From positions 1 to 38,474 of the IMG/VR virus record IMGVR_UViG_3300030328_003043: DNA of 38,474 nucleotides; one strand, given 5' to 3'. The DNA is from a virus. Numbering within the stretch: the stretch's first letter is position 1; the number at the start of each line of letters is the position of its first letter. The translations under genes were made by a program, and so were the position numbers. Below, piece by piece: positions 1 to 8,915 of this stretch. Below the pieces are notes generated by a model that did no database searches, was not told the DNA's origin, and saw only the letters and a program-made list of their open reading frames with translations.

Positions 1-574
1 ATCGAGCCGCTGGGGTAGATGTTCCTATTCCAACATTACCACCATTAAAAATAGCTGCATAGTTTGTATCTGATCCACTTACATTGACATTTAAGCCTAC
101 ATTTTTTGTTGCTCCTTGGTCGTTTGTAGAAACAACATCCAAATCTAAACCAGTCATATTGACGGTACTTGAAAGATGATTAGTAGCACCATCATTTAAT
201 TGTAAAGCTAACCCAGTTAAATTAGCAGTTTGACCAGAGGCTGTTACTCCAGACTTGTCAAAGTCTACATATAATACTCTTTCTGTTGCACTTGTAGTGG
301 CAGTATAATCATTGTCAATTATCATAGTACCAGATACAATTTCATCATATGCAAGGCTACCTCCTCCAGATACTGTTAAATCTCCACTAATTGTAACATC
401 TCCAGTAATAGTACCACCAGCTAGTGATACGTTAAGTCTGCTATTAGTAGCGTCTAAAGCTGCGTTTAAAGCTTCTGCTGATGTGTGTGAAAATGCGGAT
501 ACGGAATTACCACTTGAATCTAGAAGTACCTTATTTAATACTTCTTTACTTGTATATTTGTGTAAGTCAGCCAT
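1..574 (-). CDS. Tail-fibre-like structural protein, 3' part beyond window
   Basis: The reading frame starts at ATG 574, preceded by AAGGAG nine bases upstream, and stays open to the left edge, so only about the first 191 residues are present. The sequence is rich in Gly, Thr, Ser and Asn. Around residues 50-75 it has short beta-repeat text (GGTITGDVTISGDLTVSGGG), and near the edge it has NVGIGTSTPA. Both are typical of trimeric phage fibre and tail-spike proteins, where the NVGIGTxxP segment often leads into repeats and a C-terminal chaperone domain. It lies downstream of the capsid and neck genes, where adsorption proteins are usually found. Function as a fibre or spike is inferred from composition and position; the receptor-binding part is not in the window. 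Confidence 0.7.
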   Translation of the reverse strand, partial: MADLHKYTSKEVLNKVLLDSSGNSVSAFSHTSAEALNAALDATNSRLNVSLAGGTITGDVTISGDLTVSGGGSLAYDEIVSGTMIIDNDYTATTSATERVLYVDFDKSGVTASGQTANLTGLALQLNDGATNHLSSTVNMTGLDLDVVSTNDQGATKNVGLNVNVSGSDTNYAAIFNGGNVGIGTSTPAAR

Positions 575-636
575 AATTATGACTCCTTATTAATCCACCA
601 CCACCGCCACAAGGCATTAAACTATATTTAATTTAC

Positions 637-1431
637 TTATTTTACAGCAAAAGGAGAAGCTGGGAATGACATTGATACTTTTCTTTTGTTGCTTTCATTG
701 TCTCCTATTTTTTTATAAAATTCTTTCATAAAATATTCTTTTTTGTCAATATCACCACGATCTTCGGCTTGCATAGCTTTGCAATAATCTACAACAGCTA
801 AACATAGACCTCTTGGTAGATTTATATAATTATCTTCTTGAGGTATATCAAATAATGCATTTCCATCTTTATCAACAGTAGGATCAAAAGATCTTCCTAT
901 TGTGGGCCCAAATCCATCACTATGATCAGTGCTAGGCAATTGTTCTATAGTAACTAAATTACCAGCTAATTCAGATTTAAGCTCTCTAGTGGTACTTCCA
1001 GTTGTTAATATTATTATTCGACCAGCACCATGATAGACATCAGTTGTATTTATATGATAATCTCCATCATTACTAGCAGATCCCCTTACTCTTAATTTTA
1101 TTAAATGATTTCCATGTAATCCATTAAAAGAAAACCCATTAGTAGAAGATTCTATAGATGTTGAAGAAGATTGTCTAAATGATACATCAGTTCCAGAATA
1201 ATACCCCCTACTTTCATATTGTTCTGTTGAAAAAGTTCCATCAAAAGAAGTGTGCTCTATTCTTAGTCCATCTACTATATTTTCATCTGGATACATTAAT
1301 TCTTTAGTTCTGGTTCTTAATACACCACTTTGAGATATTCTATCACTACCAGAAGGGCCTAATAATTTATAAAGATGAATATTTCTTCCTTCTATATGAT
1401 AAAACCATTCTTTATCTACATATGAACTCAT
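637..1431 (-). CDS. Putative virion protein, neck or tail component
   Basis: A 264-residue protein of unknown family. It is rich in Ser, Gly, Asp and Thr through residues 60-180, as in beta-rich structural proteins. It ends in a helical, charged stretch (DYCKAMQAEDRGDIDKKEYF, roughly residues 214-233) and a short basic-hydrophobic tail. Its start ATG overlaps the stop of the upstream 96-residue gene by four bases (ATGA), so the two are translationally coupled. It sits between neck-type genes and the fibre gene, which suggests a head-tail joining or tail-tube component; this is inference from position only. No catalytic motif, signal peptide or membrane segment is visible. Confidence 0.5.
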   Translation of the reverse strand: MSSYVDKEWFYHIEGRNIHLYKLLGPSGSDRISQSGVLRTRTKELMYPDENIVDGLRIEHTSFDGTFSTEQYESRGYYSGTDVSFRQSSSTSIESSTNGFSFNGLHGNHLIKLRVRGSASNDGDYHINTTDVYHGAGRIIILTTGSTTRELKSELAGNLVTIEQLPSTDHSDGFGPTIGRSFDPTVDKDGNALFDIPQEDNYINLPRGLCLAVVDYCKAMQAEDRGDIDKKEYFMKEFYKKIGDNESNKRKVSMSFPASPFAVK

Positions 1432-1718
1432 GGGGATGTATCTTCCATTAGGTAACTAGGTCTAGTTATTAATCTTTTAATTTTTTTATACCTTCCATCA
1501 CTTGTATCTTTTACACTAACATTATTTATTTGAAGTATGTTGCCGGGTATTATATATATATTATCGTCTTTGCTAGAAGACTCTCTTACTGACATATAAC
1601 TTACTTCAGAACTATTATTAGAATTTGATTGAATTAATTGAAAAGCATCTTTTATCCAAGCTATTGCCAAGCTTGCATTATCTATTCCTGTTCTTTCCAT
1701 TACTTCTCTTACTTTCAT
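1428..1718 (-). CDS. Small putative head-tail connector or tail protein
   Basis: A 96-residue protein I cannot place in a family. It begins with a predicted helical part (residues 1-35) and has a more beta-like second half with NIYIIPGNILQI around residues 53-64. ATG 1718 has AAGGTAG upstream as ribosome binding site, one base separates it from the stop of the 248-residue gene, and its own stop overlaps the next start by ATGA. This tight coupling with structural genes on both sides suggests a virion assembly role, perhaps a connector or completion protein. No specific function can be supported. Confidence 0.5.
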   Translation of the reverse strand: MKVREVMERTGIDNASLAIAWIKDAFQLIQSNSNNSSEVSYMSVRESSSKDDNIYIIPGNILQINNVSVKDTSDGRYKKIKRLITRPSYLMEDTSP

Positions 1719-1719
1719 A

Positions 1720-2466
1720 TTAACTACCTTGAGCTGCTTGAGATTGCATTTGTGCTTTTGCTAATTGATATTTTGGATCTGGTAAGAAACTTTTAAAATA
1801 CCAATCTTTTAAATGTTGTAAAGTTATTGTTAATCCATTTGCTAATTCTAAATCTTCTTCAGACAATGTTAAACTTGCTAATTTAGATTCTATTGTTTTA
1901 ATAGATGCATATAAAGGAACTAAATAAACTTTATTAGAAGGAAAATATTTTAAATCACTATCACTATAAACAAGAGCTGTTCCATCTGCCCTTTGAGGAA
2001 TATTATTAACATAATAAACTACATAACCATCACCTGAACTATCTGGAGCAGGAAGAACTCTTATCTTGTTATTTTCGTCAATCCAATAAACAGGGCTAGT
2101 TGCATCTGCATAATGCAGACTTGTTTTTATTTGAGCTGAACTAATCATATCAGCTGTAATTAATCTACATTTTCTCCAAGCTGTTGAATCTGCATCATCA
2201 TCTGTAGCTGAAGGATAATCCCAAGTTGTTTGCTCTCTTAAAACACTAATAATCTTTGCTCCGTTTAAATTAACACCTTGACTTGATTGACTAGCAGTTT
2301 TAGCCATGAATTGTCTTTCATCTTGTGGGTTAACAGCAATCCATCTATTAGTAACATCAATTACTCCATCTTTTAAAAATTGAGTTAATTGCCCTTCCGT
2401 TGGAATACTGCTTCCAGTTATTGTTAATGTTGTTAAAGCTTCTACTTGTGCTTCAAATGTTGCCAT
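1720..2466 (-). CDS. Putative neck (adaptor-type) structural protein
   Basis: A 248-residue protein with an N-terminal helical part (residues 1-45), a beta-rich middle (residues 70-150), and a long C-terminal helical region after residue 165 (FPSNKVYLVPLYASIKTIE). It ends in a Gln- and Ala-rich tail. This helix-beta-helix plan and the location just after the capsid genes resemble head-to-tail adaptor proteins of short-tailed phages, so a connector role is a reasonable guess, not a proof. No ribosome binding site lies in the usual window before ATG 2466; the only GGAGG lies about 35 bases upstream, inside the stem of the hairpin at 2481-2510. Confidence 0.5.
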   Translation of the reverse strand: MATFEAQVEALTTLTITGSSIPTEGQLTQFLKDGVIDVTNRWIAVNPQDERQFMAKTASQSSQGVNLNGAKIISVLREQTTWDYPSATDDDADSTAWRKCRLITADMISSAQIKTSLHYADATSPVYWIDENNKIRVLPAPDSSGDGYVVYYVNNIPQRADGTALVYSDSDLKYFPSNKVYLVPLYASIKTIESKLASLTLSEEDLELANGLTITLQHLKDWYFKSFLPDPKYQLAKAQMQSQAAQGS

Positions 2467-2480
2467 ATTTTATCTTTGTT

Positions 2481-2510
2481 ATATATGGAGGCCCGAAGAC
2501 CTCCATATAT
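2481..2510. other. Perfect 11-bp hairpin between structural genes
   Basis: ATATATGGAGG at 2481-2491 pairs perfectly with CCTCCATATAT at 2500-2510 around an eight-base loop. It lies in the gap between the 266-residue gene and the 248-residue neck-type gene. On the minus strand, the direction of transcription here, no T run follows, so it is not a textbook intrinsic terminator. The arm holds the only GGAGG near the next start. Possible roles are mRNA processing or stability, partial attenuation between high-copy capsid proteins and low-copy neck proteins, or control of ribosome access. Confidence 0.6.
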
Positions 2511-2525
2511 TGTTTAGAGTGGTTA

Positions 2526-3326
2526 CTATTCCATTGAACCTTTATCAGATTCAACAATCAACTCTTGAAGAACTATTCCCATAGCTGAGGCAGCAGCATG
2601 TAAATGATACCCGAAAGGTGTCACAACTTCTCCTATGTCAAAACTATAAGCAACAGCGCTACTTGCGTCTTTTGCATCGATTTGATAAGTTACAGCTCCA
2701 GCTTTGCTTACGGATACTTTTAAAGTATGCACGCCAGCATCAGCCCAATTACCTGCATTATCACCACCTCCACTTGTTATGTCTGTAGTCACAGTAGAAG
2801 CTCCATTAATAATAGTCTCAGTTTTAATATCTCCACTGATAATATTAAATGCAGCCATTTCATCAAAATCATCAACAGCAGCTTGATGAGCTTCAACTTT
2901 TCTGAAACCAAATAAACAGTCATCAGTATCACTAACATCAGCTAATGACATCTTTAAGCTTGCGCTAAAAGCCTGTTTACCTACTGTAAATCTGTCGATA
3001 CCTTCACGACCTTTTACAGCTTCATCGCTCATTACCCAAGCTATTCCCTCATCGTCAGCACCATCATAAGAATAATCTATTCCAGATGTATTAGCTTGAG
3101 GGTTATCTATAGTTTGAGTTCCAATATAGCAAGCAGTTAAGCATAATCCATCAGCATATTGATGAAGTACTTTATCACTCGCTGTTCCGTCAGGTAGTTG
3201 GTTTTCATTATGTTGAGCATCAACTATTACTGGTAAAGTTCCAAAACGATAAACTTGTTTTAGGTCTTTTGCCGCTTCATTGATTAAGTCACCATCTTTA
3301 TTTTGTCCGTATAGAGGGATTGCCAT
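2526..3326 (-). CDS. Putative capsid-associated structural protein
   Basis: A 266-residue protein directly after the major capsid gene, with a strong AAGGAGGT ribosome binding site before ATG 3326. It is rich in Ala, Asp, Gly and Val with evenly mixed polar residues, looks beta-rich, and has no membrane segment or catalytic motif. Only 11 bases separate it from the capsid gene, and the hairpin at 2481-2510 follows it. A strong ribosome site plus this place suggests a high-copy virion protein such as a capsid decoration or cement protein, or a tail protein. The family is not recognised. Confidence 0.5.
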   Translation of the reverse strand: MAIPLYGQNKDGDLINEAAKDLKQVYRFGTLPVIVDAQHNENQLPDGTASDKVLHQYADGLCLTACYIGTQTIDNPQANTSGIDYSYDGADDEGIAWVMSDEAVKGREGIDRFTVGKQAFSASLKMSLADVSDTDDCLFGFRKVEAHQAAVDDFDEMAAFNIISGDIKTETIINGASTVTTDITSGGGDNAGNWADAGVHTLKVSVSKAGAVTYQIDAKDASSAVAYSFDIGEVVTPFGYHLHAAASAMGIVLQELIVESDKGSME

Positions 3327-3337
3327 TTGTTACCTCC

Positions 3338-4933
3338 TTAAGTCCAGACAGCGTGGGATTCTGGCATTGACCATTCCATCCCAGCTTCTGTTTGAATTAA
3401 ATCGACCCTTCGGTCAATACCACTATTTTCTAGAGTTTGAACTCCAACATATACCGCTGTATCACGATTTAGTCCATTACCTACCAATGGTCGATAAGAA
3501 CAATGTCTCATGTTACAAGCAAATATTTTTACTGGAGATCCATCCAAGTGAACATTACGAGCTACATTCATTTCACCATAAGGTGTTGAAATAACTGTAA
3601 TATCTACTCCAAATGCTCTCTTTTTACCAACCATATCAATATTAGCTCTACCATAGGAATTACCTGAAGCATCAGGTGTCGAAGCCCCTGGTTTTACCAT
3701 ACCAACATTGTTAGCAAAATATCCACTTAACTTATGCAACCAGTTAAATACTTCTGTAGAACAGAAGAACATTGTAGCTGCTGAGTTATTGTATCGAGGA
3801 TCTAAGAATTGAGATAAGTCATCTAAGAAATCATCTTGAGTTTTACTTGATAAAGTTAAACCAAATTGATTTCCGTAACTTAATACATAATCCACTCCAC
3901 CTTGAGTATACTGAATACCTGCTGCGTCTGTATATTGATTTCCAAACAATAAGGATGTTTCAATATCCCATTTGTGTTCAATCAACTTTTCACGCCAGAT
4001 TCTTGCAAACTCATTTGGTTCATACTTTAGGACAGTAGCACGAGTTGTGTTATCCATCGCCATAGCAGTTTTCCAAATTTGAGTTAAACCACTTCCAGTT
4101 GAGAAAGGATTATCTTGCCAAGTTTCTGGGTATCCAGTTCCTTGACCCCAAGAATTACCAACTACATAACAACGAGCTGTTTCAAGTTGTTGAACAGTAA
4201 AGTTTTTCCATTCAGCAGCTTCAGCATCATTAGTATTTGCAGATAGGTCTTTTTGAGCAGTTCCACCAGCTCCCCAACCAGATAATTCTGCATCAGCAGA
4301 AGATTGTCTTACAATAGTTAACTTCAAATCAACTGAGTTAGCTGTAGCAGAAACTGTTCCTTCTGTATTAGAATCTGCACTTTCTATTCTACCCACAAGA
4401 TAATCCTCTACTAAAAACGCATTAGCAGCTGTAGCTGCGTTTGCATTTGTAGTTTGTAGAGGGATTTTTACCATTTGACCGGGTAAAAAGAAATTAGGTC
4501 TAGTTCCGTTATCACCTACTCGTAATGAAGTTGAAGATCCATATACTTGACCGATGTTTCCATCGTTCTTGTAGTCAGACATCATTCTTACATAATAAGT
4601 ATCTCCTTCTTCAACATTAGCTGAAAGAACTGTAGCATCTGACGAGGCCATGCCTCCTGAGCTTGTTCCATGAGCTACAACATATGCATATCGCTTATGA
4701 TAAGAAGGTCTTCTTTCTGTGAATTTAAACTGAGGGTCATCAGTTGGCTTTTTAGCTAATTTAGAAACAAAACGAAAAAATGGGTCTTGTGCAATTGCTA
4801 ATTCGCTAACTCTATCGCCAAAGTTATATTTTCTCCGAAGATCACCAGTACTAAGATTTCCACTTGGATCTACTATCCCAGCGGTACTTTCAGTTAAACT
4901 GGTAGAATCAGAGATTCCAAAATAATCAGCCAT
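3338..4933 (-). CDS. Major capsid protein
   Basis: A 531-residue protein placed directly after the scaffold gene, the usual order portal-scaffold-capsid. Residues 30-80 carry the conserved-looking block FGDRVSELAIAQDPFFRFVS and then a basic stretch with TERRPSYHKRYAYV; I have a general memory of capsid proteins of environmental tailed phages with this N-terminal block. The middle is beta-rich and Ala/Asn/Thr-rich, and the C-terminal third (AVYVGVQTLENSGIDRRVDL) looks like the closing domain of an HK97-fold capsid protein. There is no long N-terminal coiled delta domain, in keeping with a separate scaffold gene. The ribosome binding site (AAGG in an A-rich leader) is modest. The HK97 fold is inferred. 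Confidence 0.8.
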   Translation of the reverse strand: MADYFGISDSTSLTESTAGIVDPSGNLSTGDLRRKYNFGDRVSELAIAQDPFFRFVSKLAKKPTDDPQFKFTERRPSYHKRYAYVVAHGTSSGGMASSDATVLSANVEEGDTYYVRMMSDYKNDGNIGQVYGSSTSLRVGDNGTRPNFFLPGQMVKIPLQTTNANAATAANAFLVEDYLVGRIESADSNTEGTVSATANSVDLKLTIVRQSSADAELSGWGAGGTAQKDLSANTNDAEAAEWKNFTVQQLETARCYVVGNSWGQGTGYPETWQDNPFSTGSGLTQIWKTAMAMDNTTRATVLKYEPNEFARIWREKLIEHKWDIETSLLFGNQYTDAAGIQYTQGGVDYVLSYGNQFGLTLSSKTQDDFLDDLSQFLDPRYNNSAATMFFCSTEVFNWLHKLSGYFANNVGMVKPGASTPDASGNSYGRANIDMVGKKRAFGVDITVISTPYGEMNVARNVHLDGSPVKIFACNMRHCSYRPLVGNGLNRDTAVYVGVQTLENSGIDRRVDLIQTEAGMEWSMPESHAVWT

Positions 4934-4966
4934 GATTAATATACCTTTTTTTTATGTCATCAATGC

Positions 4967-5833
4967 TTAAGTAAACATTGAATCCAGTTCTTTGTCGATA
5001 CCCAAAATCGAATCAAAGATATTATCATCAAGAGACTTTTTTGGAGTCCCTTGACTACCTGTACTGGCTACAGATTGAGGCTTTGCTCTAACTCTTTCCA
5101 TTTGATTTTTCATCTCTTGTCGAGTGTTAGAAGCGACTTGCTTGTCACGATTATTACGATTCTTTAAAAAGTATATATCATCAAGGGTAAGAGATTTAGA
5201 ATTACTATAATCTTTAAACTCTTTCCATTGTTCATCGGTCATATTATGTTTTTGTTTAAATTCAGATTCCTGAGATTGAATTTGAGCAGTTTTTTGTTGT
5301 TGCTGAGCAAACCCAGACAACTTTCTTTGAACTACTCCATCTATAACCGATTGAAGCACTTTTGAAGAATCAGAATCGCTATTTGCAATAGCATCATCTG
5401 CATCGAAGATAAAATCTTCACCCAATCCAAGTTGTTCTTTGATACTTTTAGGAGTTTCTCCGCCTCCTTGAAAGTAATTTCTCACATGAGAAATAAGATT
5501 TGGGTCTTGCTTCATTGCGTTAAGAATCGGTAAAAATGGTTCAAATTCAGAAACTTTTTGATTTAATCTTTTAGCTTCTTCACTTGAATCTTTATACCTC
5601 TTCTCCCAATCATGTTGTTGTTCAGAATTTTCTTGAGGGCTCATTTCTGAGGTTGTCTCTAATTCTTGTTGTTCAACATGGTTATCGGCTGTTTCCTCTT
5701 CAGGCTCCAGTATACCTTGATTTACCTTGCGGTCAAGAGCTTCAAAAAAGTTGTCAGCGCCTTGACTTTCACTTTGTTCAGGGCTGTCGGCAAATATATC
5801 TGCCTCTAGGTTGTCTGTATTAGCTTCAGTCAT
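4967..5833 (-). CDS. Capsid assembly scaffold protein
   Basis: A 288-residue, highly charged protein. The N-terminal 85 residues are acidic and rich in Glu, Gln and Ser. A helical middle (residues 80-220) has a Gln-rich coil (FAQQQQKTAQIQ), and a short basic region comes before an acidic amphipathic C terminus (DDNIFDSILGIDKELDSMFT). Low complexity, high helix content, an acidic start and a terminal helix are the usual signs of scaffold proteins that bind capsid subunits and leave before packaging. It lies between portal and capsid genes. AAGGAG precedes ATG 5833. The role is assigned from composition and gene order. Confidence 0.78.
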   Translation of the reverse strand: MTEANTDNLEADIFADSPEQSESQGADNFFEALDRKVNQGILEPEEETADNHVEQQELETTSEMSPQENSEQQHDWEKRYKDSSEEAKRLNQKVSEFEPFLPILNAMKQDPNLISHVRNYFQGGGETPKSIKEQLGLGEDFIFDADDAIANSDSDSSKVLQSVIDGVVQRKLSGFAQQQQKTAQIQSQESEFKQKHNMTDEQWKEFKDYSNSKSLTLDDIYFLKNRNNRDKQVASNTRQEMKNQMERVRAKPQSVASTGSQGTPKKSLDDNIFDSILGIDKELDSMFT

Positions 5834-5875
5834 AATTACTCCTTAATTTATAATACAAACTATAAATAAAGGAAA

Positions 5876-8119
5876 CTATTTTTTAGCAATATCTTTTTTA
5901 GCATTATTTACTGCCAAACCTAGTTCTTTTATTTTTAAGTTTGTATCGTTTTGTAGTTTGTCTCTGAACATAGTTTGTGCGGCTTCTGTATCAAGTAAGT
6001 CTTTTTTCATTTTAACATCAGCATCTTTTACTTTATTTTGAATACCAGATTGCACTAATTGTCTTTCAAGCGTTTCTATAGTTCCTTCTCTATCTGTCAC
6101 AATATTTGATAATTCTTCTATTTGATTGCGTAATTGCATATAAATGCTTTTTCTTTTAATAATAGATTCTTTATTTCTTACATCTGTTTCTGATAGCATT
6201 GCTATATCATCTATTAATCCAGATTGATACCATTTAAAGTATTCTTCAAGCAAAGCCCATCTATTTAATGGAAGAGTTGATCCTCCCATAATTCTTATAT
6301 CAAATCTTGCAGATGCGTAATCATTCCATTTTTTTATTGCATCGCCATAATCATTATAAATAGGAACATTAATTTCAACCATTTTTTCTTGATTAATATT
6401 ATTTGGTTGAACTATTCTAAATACTTTATGAGCTTGATATGTGTCTTGAGCAAAGTCTTTAAATATTCTTCCTAAATGTTCAAGAGAAGGTTCAATTATA
6501 TTTTGCATCCAAGATTTAATTCTTCTTGTTCCGTATTCATCCATAGCTAAAAGACCTCTATATGTTTCAGGCCCAGAACCAGTATCTCCTTGCATAGAAG
6601 AATAAACACCAGATGTATACTCCATATCTTGTTTTGCATTTTGAGTAATTCCATAAAAAGCTGAATTTAAAGGAAGAGGTTGAACTGGAGTAGGGGGAGT
6701 AAACCCTTGTCTATATTTTAACAAAGCCCCAGGAGCTGATGAGTATTGTTCCCATTCTTCTTCTGGAATTGACCCCTCTTCATAAAACCATCTTAAATTA
6801 GAAGCTAGGTTTGCATTATGAATCATTATTTGATGAGCTTTATTTATCTCTTGTTGTTTACCAACTAAAGGAGAAACAGCTCCAAGAGCGTAAGGGGTTC
6901 CAGTATGTTGATATACAAATGGAACAATAGGATATTCTTTAATTGCTAGAATAGTATCGTAAAGCAATTTATCTCCAACTACTACAATCATTTTTATTCT
7001 ATTTTCATAAAATTTAACAGCATCGACAATATTAGAAGAAAGATTTTCATCTTCCATTAATAATTTATACTCTTCTTCTAAAACAATTCTATTTTCAATT
7101 CTTGATTTTTGTTCTTTTAATTGACTTGTTAATATATTTTTTCTTTGTTCAACTTGTTGGATTGCATCTTTTTTAAATCTTTCTATTTCAAGCTGAGCTC
7201 TTTCTGATAACATTTCGCCTTTTTCAACAGCTTCTGCTAATTTTCCTTCTTGTTCTACTATTTGAACTTCCATTTCTTTTGCAAAATCAACTATTTCTTC
7301 TTCTACATTTTTTTGAATCTCATCCATTTCTTCCATTGTAGGAGGCATATTTACAAATATATTAACAAAAGCAATTTTTTCTTTAACATAACATTCATAT
7401 AAATCAAGTATTACATCTTCTTCTGAATTTGGTTTATACGCTGTAGTTATTTCTTCCCTAAAAGTCATTACACTATCATCAAGATCCCTAGAAGAATATC
7501 CTTGAGAAACATTAGTATTAATAGAATTAGCTGAATTTATTTTTCTTTTAAAGTCTGGATACAATCTTTTTAATTGTTCTTTTGGAATGTCTTTTTTAAC
7601 TATAATATAACTTGCGTCTTTAAATAAAAAATCTCTTGAAGTAGGGTCAACAAAAACATCAAAAGGATTTACACTATTAAATATAACTTCTCCCATTCCT
7701 CTATCTTGATCTGGATCTACATCAACTTGCATATATCCAATGCCTTTTACTAAAGCATCTTGAATTACACTAGAATAAATACTACCACCATTTGAATTAT
7801 ACCAACAATAGTCAGCAATATCGGAATGTACAGCTGCTACATCAGAGTCACTTGCATCAGACCCTACAGCTTGCCATCTAGGAGTATTTGCAGTTGCAAA
7901 AAATTTCATCATTTCAACTACTGGAGTTATTCTATTTATAATAAAGTCAGGCATCCCTCCATTTCTTAATTCGTCTTTTTCTTCGCTAGTTAATTGTTCT
8001 CCTAAGAAAAATTCATAACTTTTTTGAGCGTTTGATTCCCACAATTGTCTTTCGCTACTATTTGCTTTTTGAAATAAATTAGATATTTCTTGAGGTAGTT
8101 TTTTAGATTTTCTTGCCAT
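5876..8119 (-). CDS. Portal protein
   Basis: A 747-residue portal, the dodecameric ring through which DNA enters and leaves the head. Residues 50-170 hold the typical core start (GGMPDFIINRITPVVEMMKF, then the DVDPDQDRGMGEVIFNSVNP region). Residues 385-540 hold the stem and crown region with GTPYALGAVSPLVGKQQEIN and SGVYSSMQG. Two unusual helical parts are visible: a nearly continuous charged coiled coil at about residues 262-355 in the middle of the protein, and a long C-terminal coil at about 655-745 that could form a barrel in the capsid, as in P22-type portals. It overlaps the lysozyme-like gene by one base and precedes the scaffold gene. Confidence 0.88.
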   Translation of the reverse strand: MARKSKKLPQEISNLFQKANSSERQLWESNAQKSYEFFLGEQLTSEEKDELRNGGMPDFIINRITPVVEMMKFFATANTPRWQAVGSDASDSDVAAVHSDIADYCWYNSNGGSIYSSVIQDALVKGIGYMQVDVDPDQDRGMGEVIFNSVNPFDVFVDPTSRDFLFKDASYIIVKKDIPKEQLKRLYPDFKRKINSANSINTNVSQGYSSRDLDDSVMTFREEITTAYKPNSEEDVILDLYECYVKEKIAFVNIFVNMPPTMEEMDEIQKNVEEEIVDFAKEMEVQIVEQEGKLAEAVEKGEMLSERAQLEIERFKKDAIQQVEQRKNILTSQLKEQKSRIENRIVLEEEYKLLMEDENLSSNIVDAVKFYENRIKMIVVVGDKLLYDTILAIKEYPIVPFVYQHTGTPYALGAVSPLVGKQQEINKAHQIMIHNANLASNLRWFYEEGSIPEEEWEQYSSAPGALLKYRQGFTPPTPVQPLPLNSAFYGITQNAKQDMEYTSGVYSSMQGDTGSGPETYRGLLAMDEYGTRRIKSWMQNIIEPSLEHLGRIFKDFAQDTYQAHKVFRIVQPNNINQEKMVEINVPIYNDYGDAIKKWNDYASARFDIRIMGGSTLPLNRWALLEEYFKWYQSGLIDDIAMLSETDVRNKESIIKRKSIYMQLRNQIEELSNIVTDREGTIETLERQLVQSGIQNKVKDADVKMKKDLLDTEAAQTMFRDKLQNDTNLKIKELGLAVNNAKKDIAKK

Positions 8120-8598
8120 TATTGTCCTAAATGTTCAACCATTTGTATAAATTTTCCAACAGTGCCTTTGCCTTTTGATGTATTGTAGTATGTTTTCCAT
8201 TGGTTAGCTTGATCTGGAACTGTTTTTGGAAGAGGCTTTGGAACTCTCCTATAATGCAATCTGCACATAGCGATTTGAGCAGCTATATTATAAGTAAGAA
8301 TATCATTCCAATCAGTTTCGATTGGCTCTAAAAAATAGAACCATTCTAACTTACAAGCAGAAGCTACTTTTTTCATTAGAGCTTCTCTGTATTTGAGATA
8401 ATTCTTACAAATATCTACAGCCACCCATGGCTCGCACTGCCATAGACCTCTAGCAGGCCCTTTCACTTGTTCTAAATACTTGTAATTGCTTTCAACTAAA
8501 CCAGTATTATATACAAGATCTAAAGCTTCTTTACTATATAAGTCTATTGATTCAAGAGTATCTTTTATAATACCTTTGATTTGTTTTTGATTTAACAA
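8119..8598 (-). CDS. Lysozyme / transglycosylase-like peptidoglycan hydrolase
   Basis: A 159-residue protein. Residues 30-60 read YNTGLVESNYKYLEQVKGPA followed by RGLWQCEPW. A Glu in an early helix followed by a GPxxGLWQxEP block is the pattern of lysozyme-fold muramidases and lytic transglycosylases, with Glu36 the likely catalytic acid. There is no signal peptide or cell-wall binding domain. Lying between terminase and portal rather than in a lysis cassette, it may be a virion-associated lysin that opens the wall at DNA entry, although a role as the lysis enzyme is possible. The start is TTG 8598, one base after the stop of the 38-residue gene; no in-frame ATG exists upstream before a stop, so translational coupling is likely. 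Confidence 0.62.
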   Translation of the reverse strand: MLNQKQIKGIIKDTLESIDLYSKEALDLVYNTGLVESNYKYLEQVKGPARGLWQCEPWVAVDICKNYLKYREALMKKVASACKLEWFYFLEPIETDWNDILTYNIAAQIAMCRLHYRRVPKPLPKTVPDQANQWKTYYNTSKGKGTVGKFIQMVEHLGQ

Positions 8599-8599
8599 T

Positions 8600-8716
8600 T
8601 TAGTATTTTCTTTTTTTAACTTTTTTCATAGGTTTAGCTTTTTTTACCATTCTTTTTTTAGTTTTTTTAGGTGGTCTTCCAACTTTAGTCCCATAAGTAC
8701 CTTTTCCTTGTGGCAT
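8600..8716 (-). CDS. Tiny Lys/Arg-rich protein with AT-hook-like core
   Basis: A 38-residue reading frame with an excellent ribosome binding site (AAGGAGATAAT before ATG 8716). It starts MPQGKGTYGTKVGRPPKK and continues as an almost pure Lys/Arg/Val/Met tail, so it is very basic. GRPPKK resembles the GRP core of AT-hook DNA-binding peptides. Similar tiny basic proteins occur near terminase genes of other phages. DNA binding or condensation in the head is a reasonable inference. It fills exactly the gap between the 65-residue gene and the TTG start of the lysozyme-like gene. Confidence 0.75.
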   Translation of the reverse strand: MPQGKGTYGTKVGRPPKKTKKRMVKKAKPMKKVKKRKY

Positions 8717-8717
8717 A

Positions 8718-8915
8718 TTATCTCCTTTTTTGTGAATATAAAACTCTAGCTTTCTTTTTTACGAAAGATTTTGTTTGAGGTATAAATGATTGCCAATAAG
8801 AATGTTTAGGGCCTCCAACATCAGTTTGAGTTGATCCCATAGAAGCTCTTGTTTCAAGAGACGATTGTTTCATACTTTTTGGTTTTGATATATCGTGTGT
8901 AGATTTTCCTGCCAT
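8718..8915 (-). CDS. Small basic protein of unknown function
   Basis: A 65-residue protein rich in Ser, Lys, Thr and Gln with a basic C terminus (SFVKKKARVLYSQKRR). No family is recognised. Its ATG at 8915 overlaps the last base of the terminase stop codon (TAATG), and its stop is one base before the next start. Both neighbours are packaging or head genes, so a small head-interior or packaging accessory protein is possible. Confidence 0.6.
   Translation of the reverse strand: MAGKSTHDISKPKSMKQSSLETRASMGSTQTDVGGPKHSYWQSFIPQTKSFVKKKARVLYSQKRR

Noticed and set aside
567-617. A 16-codon Gly-rich reading frame on the minus strand
   Set aside because: It has no ribosome binding site of its own and contains the site of the fibre gene; too weak to call a gene.
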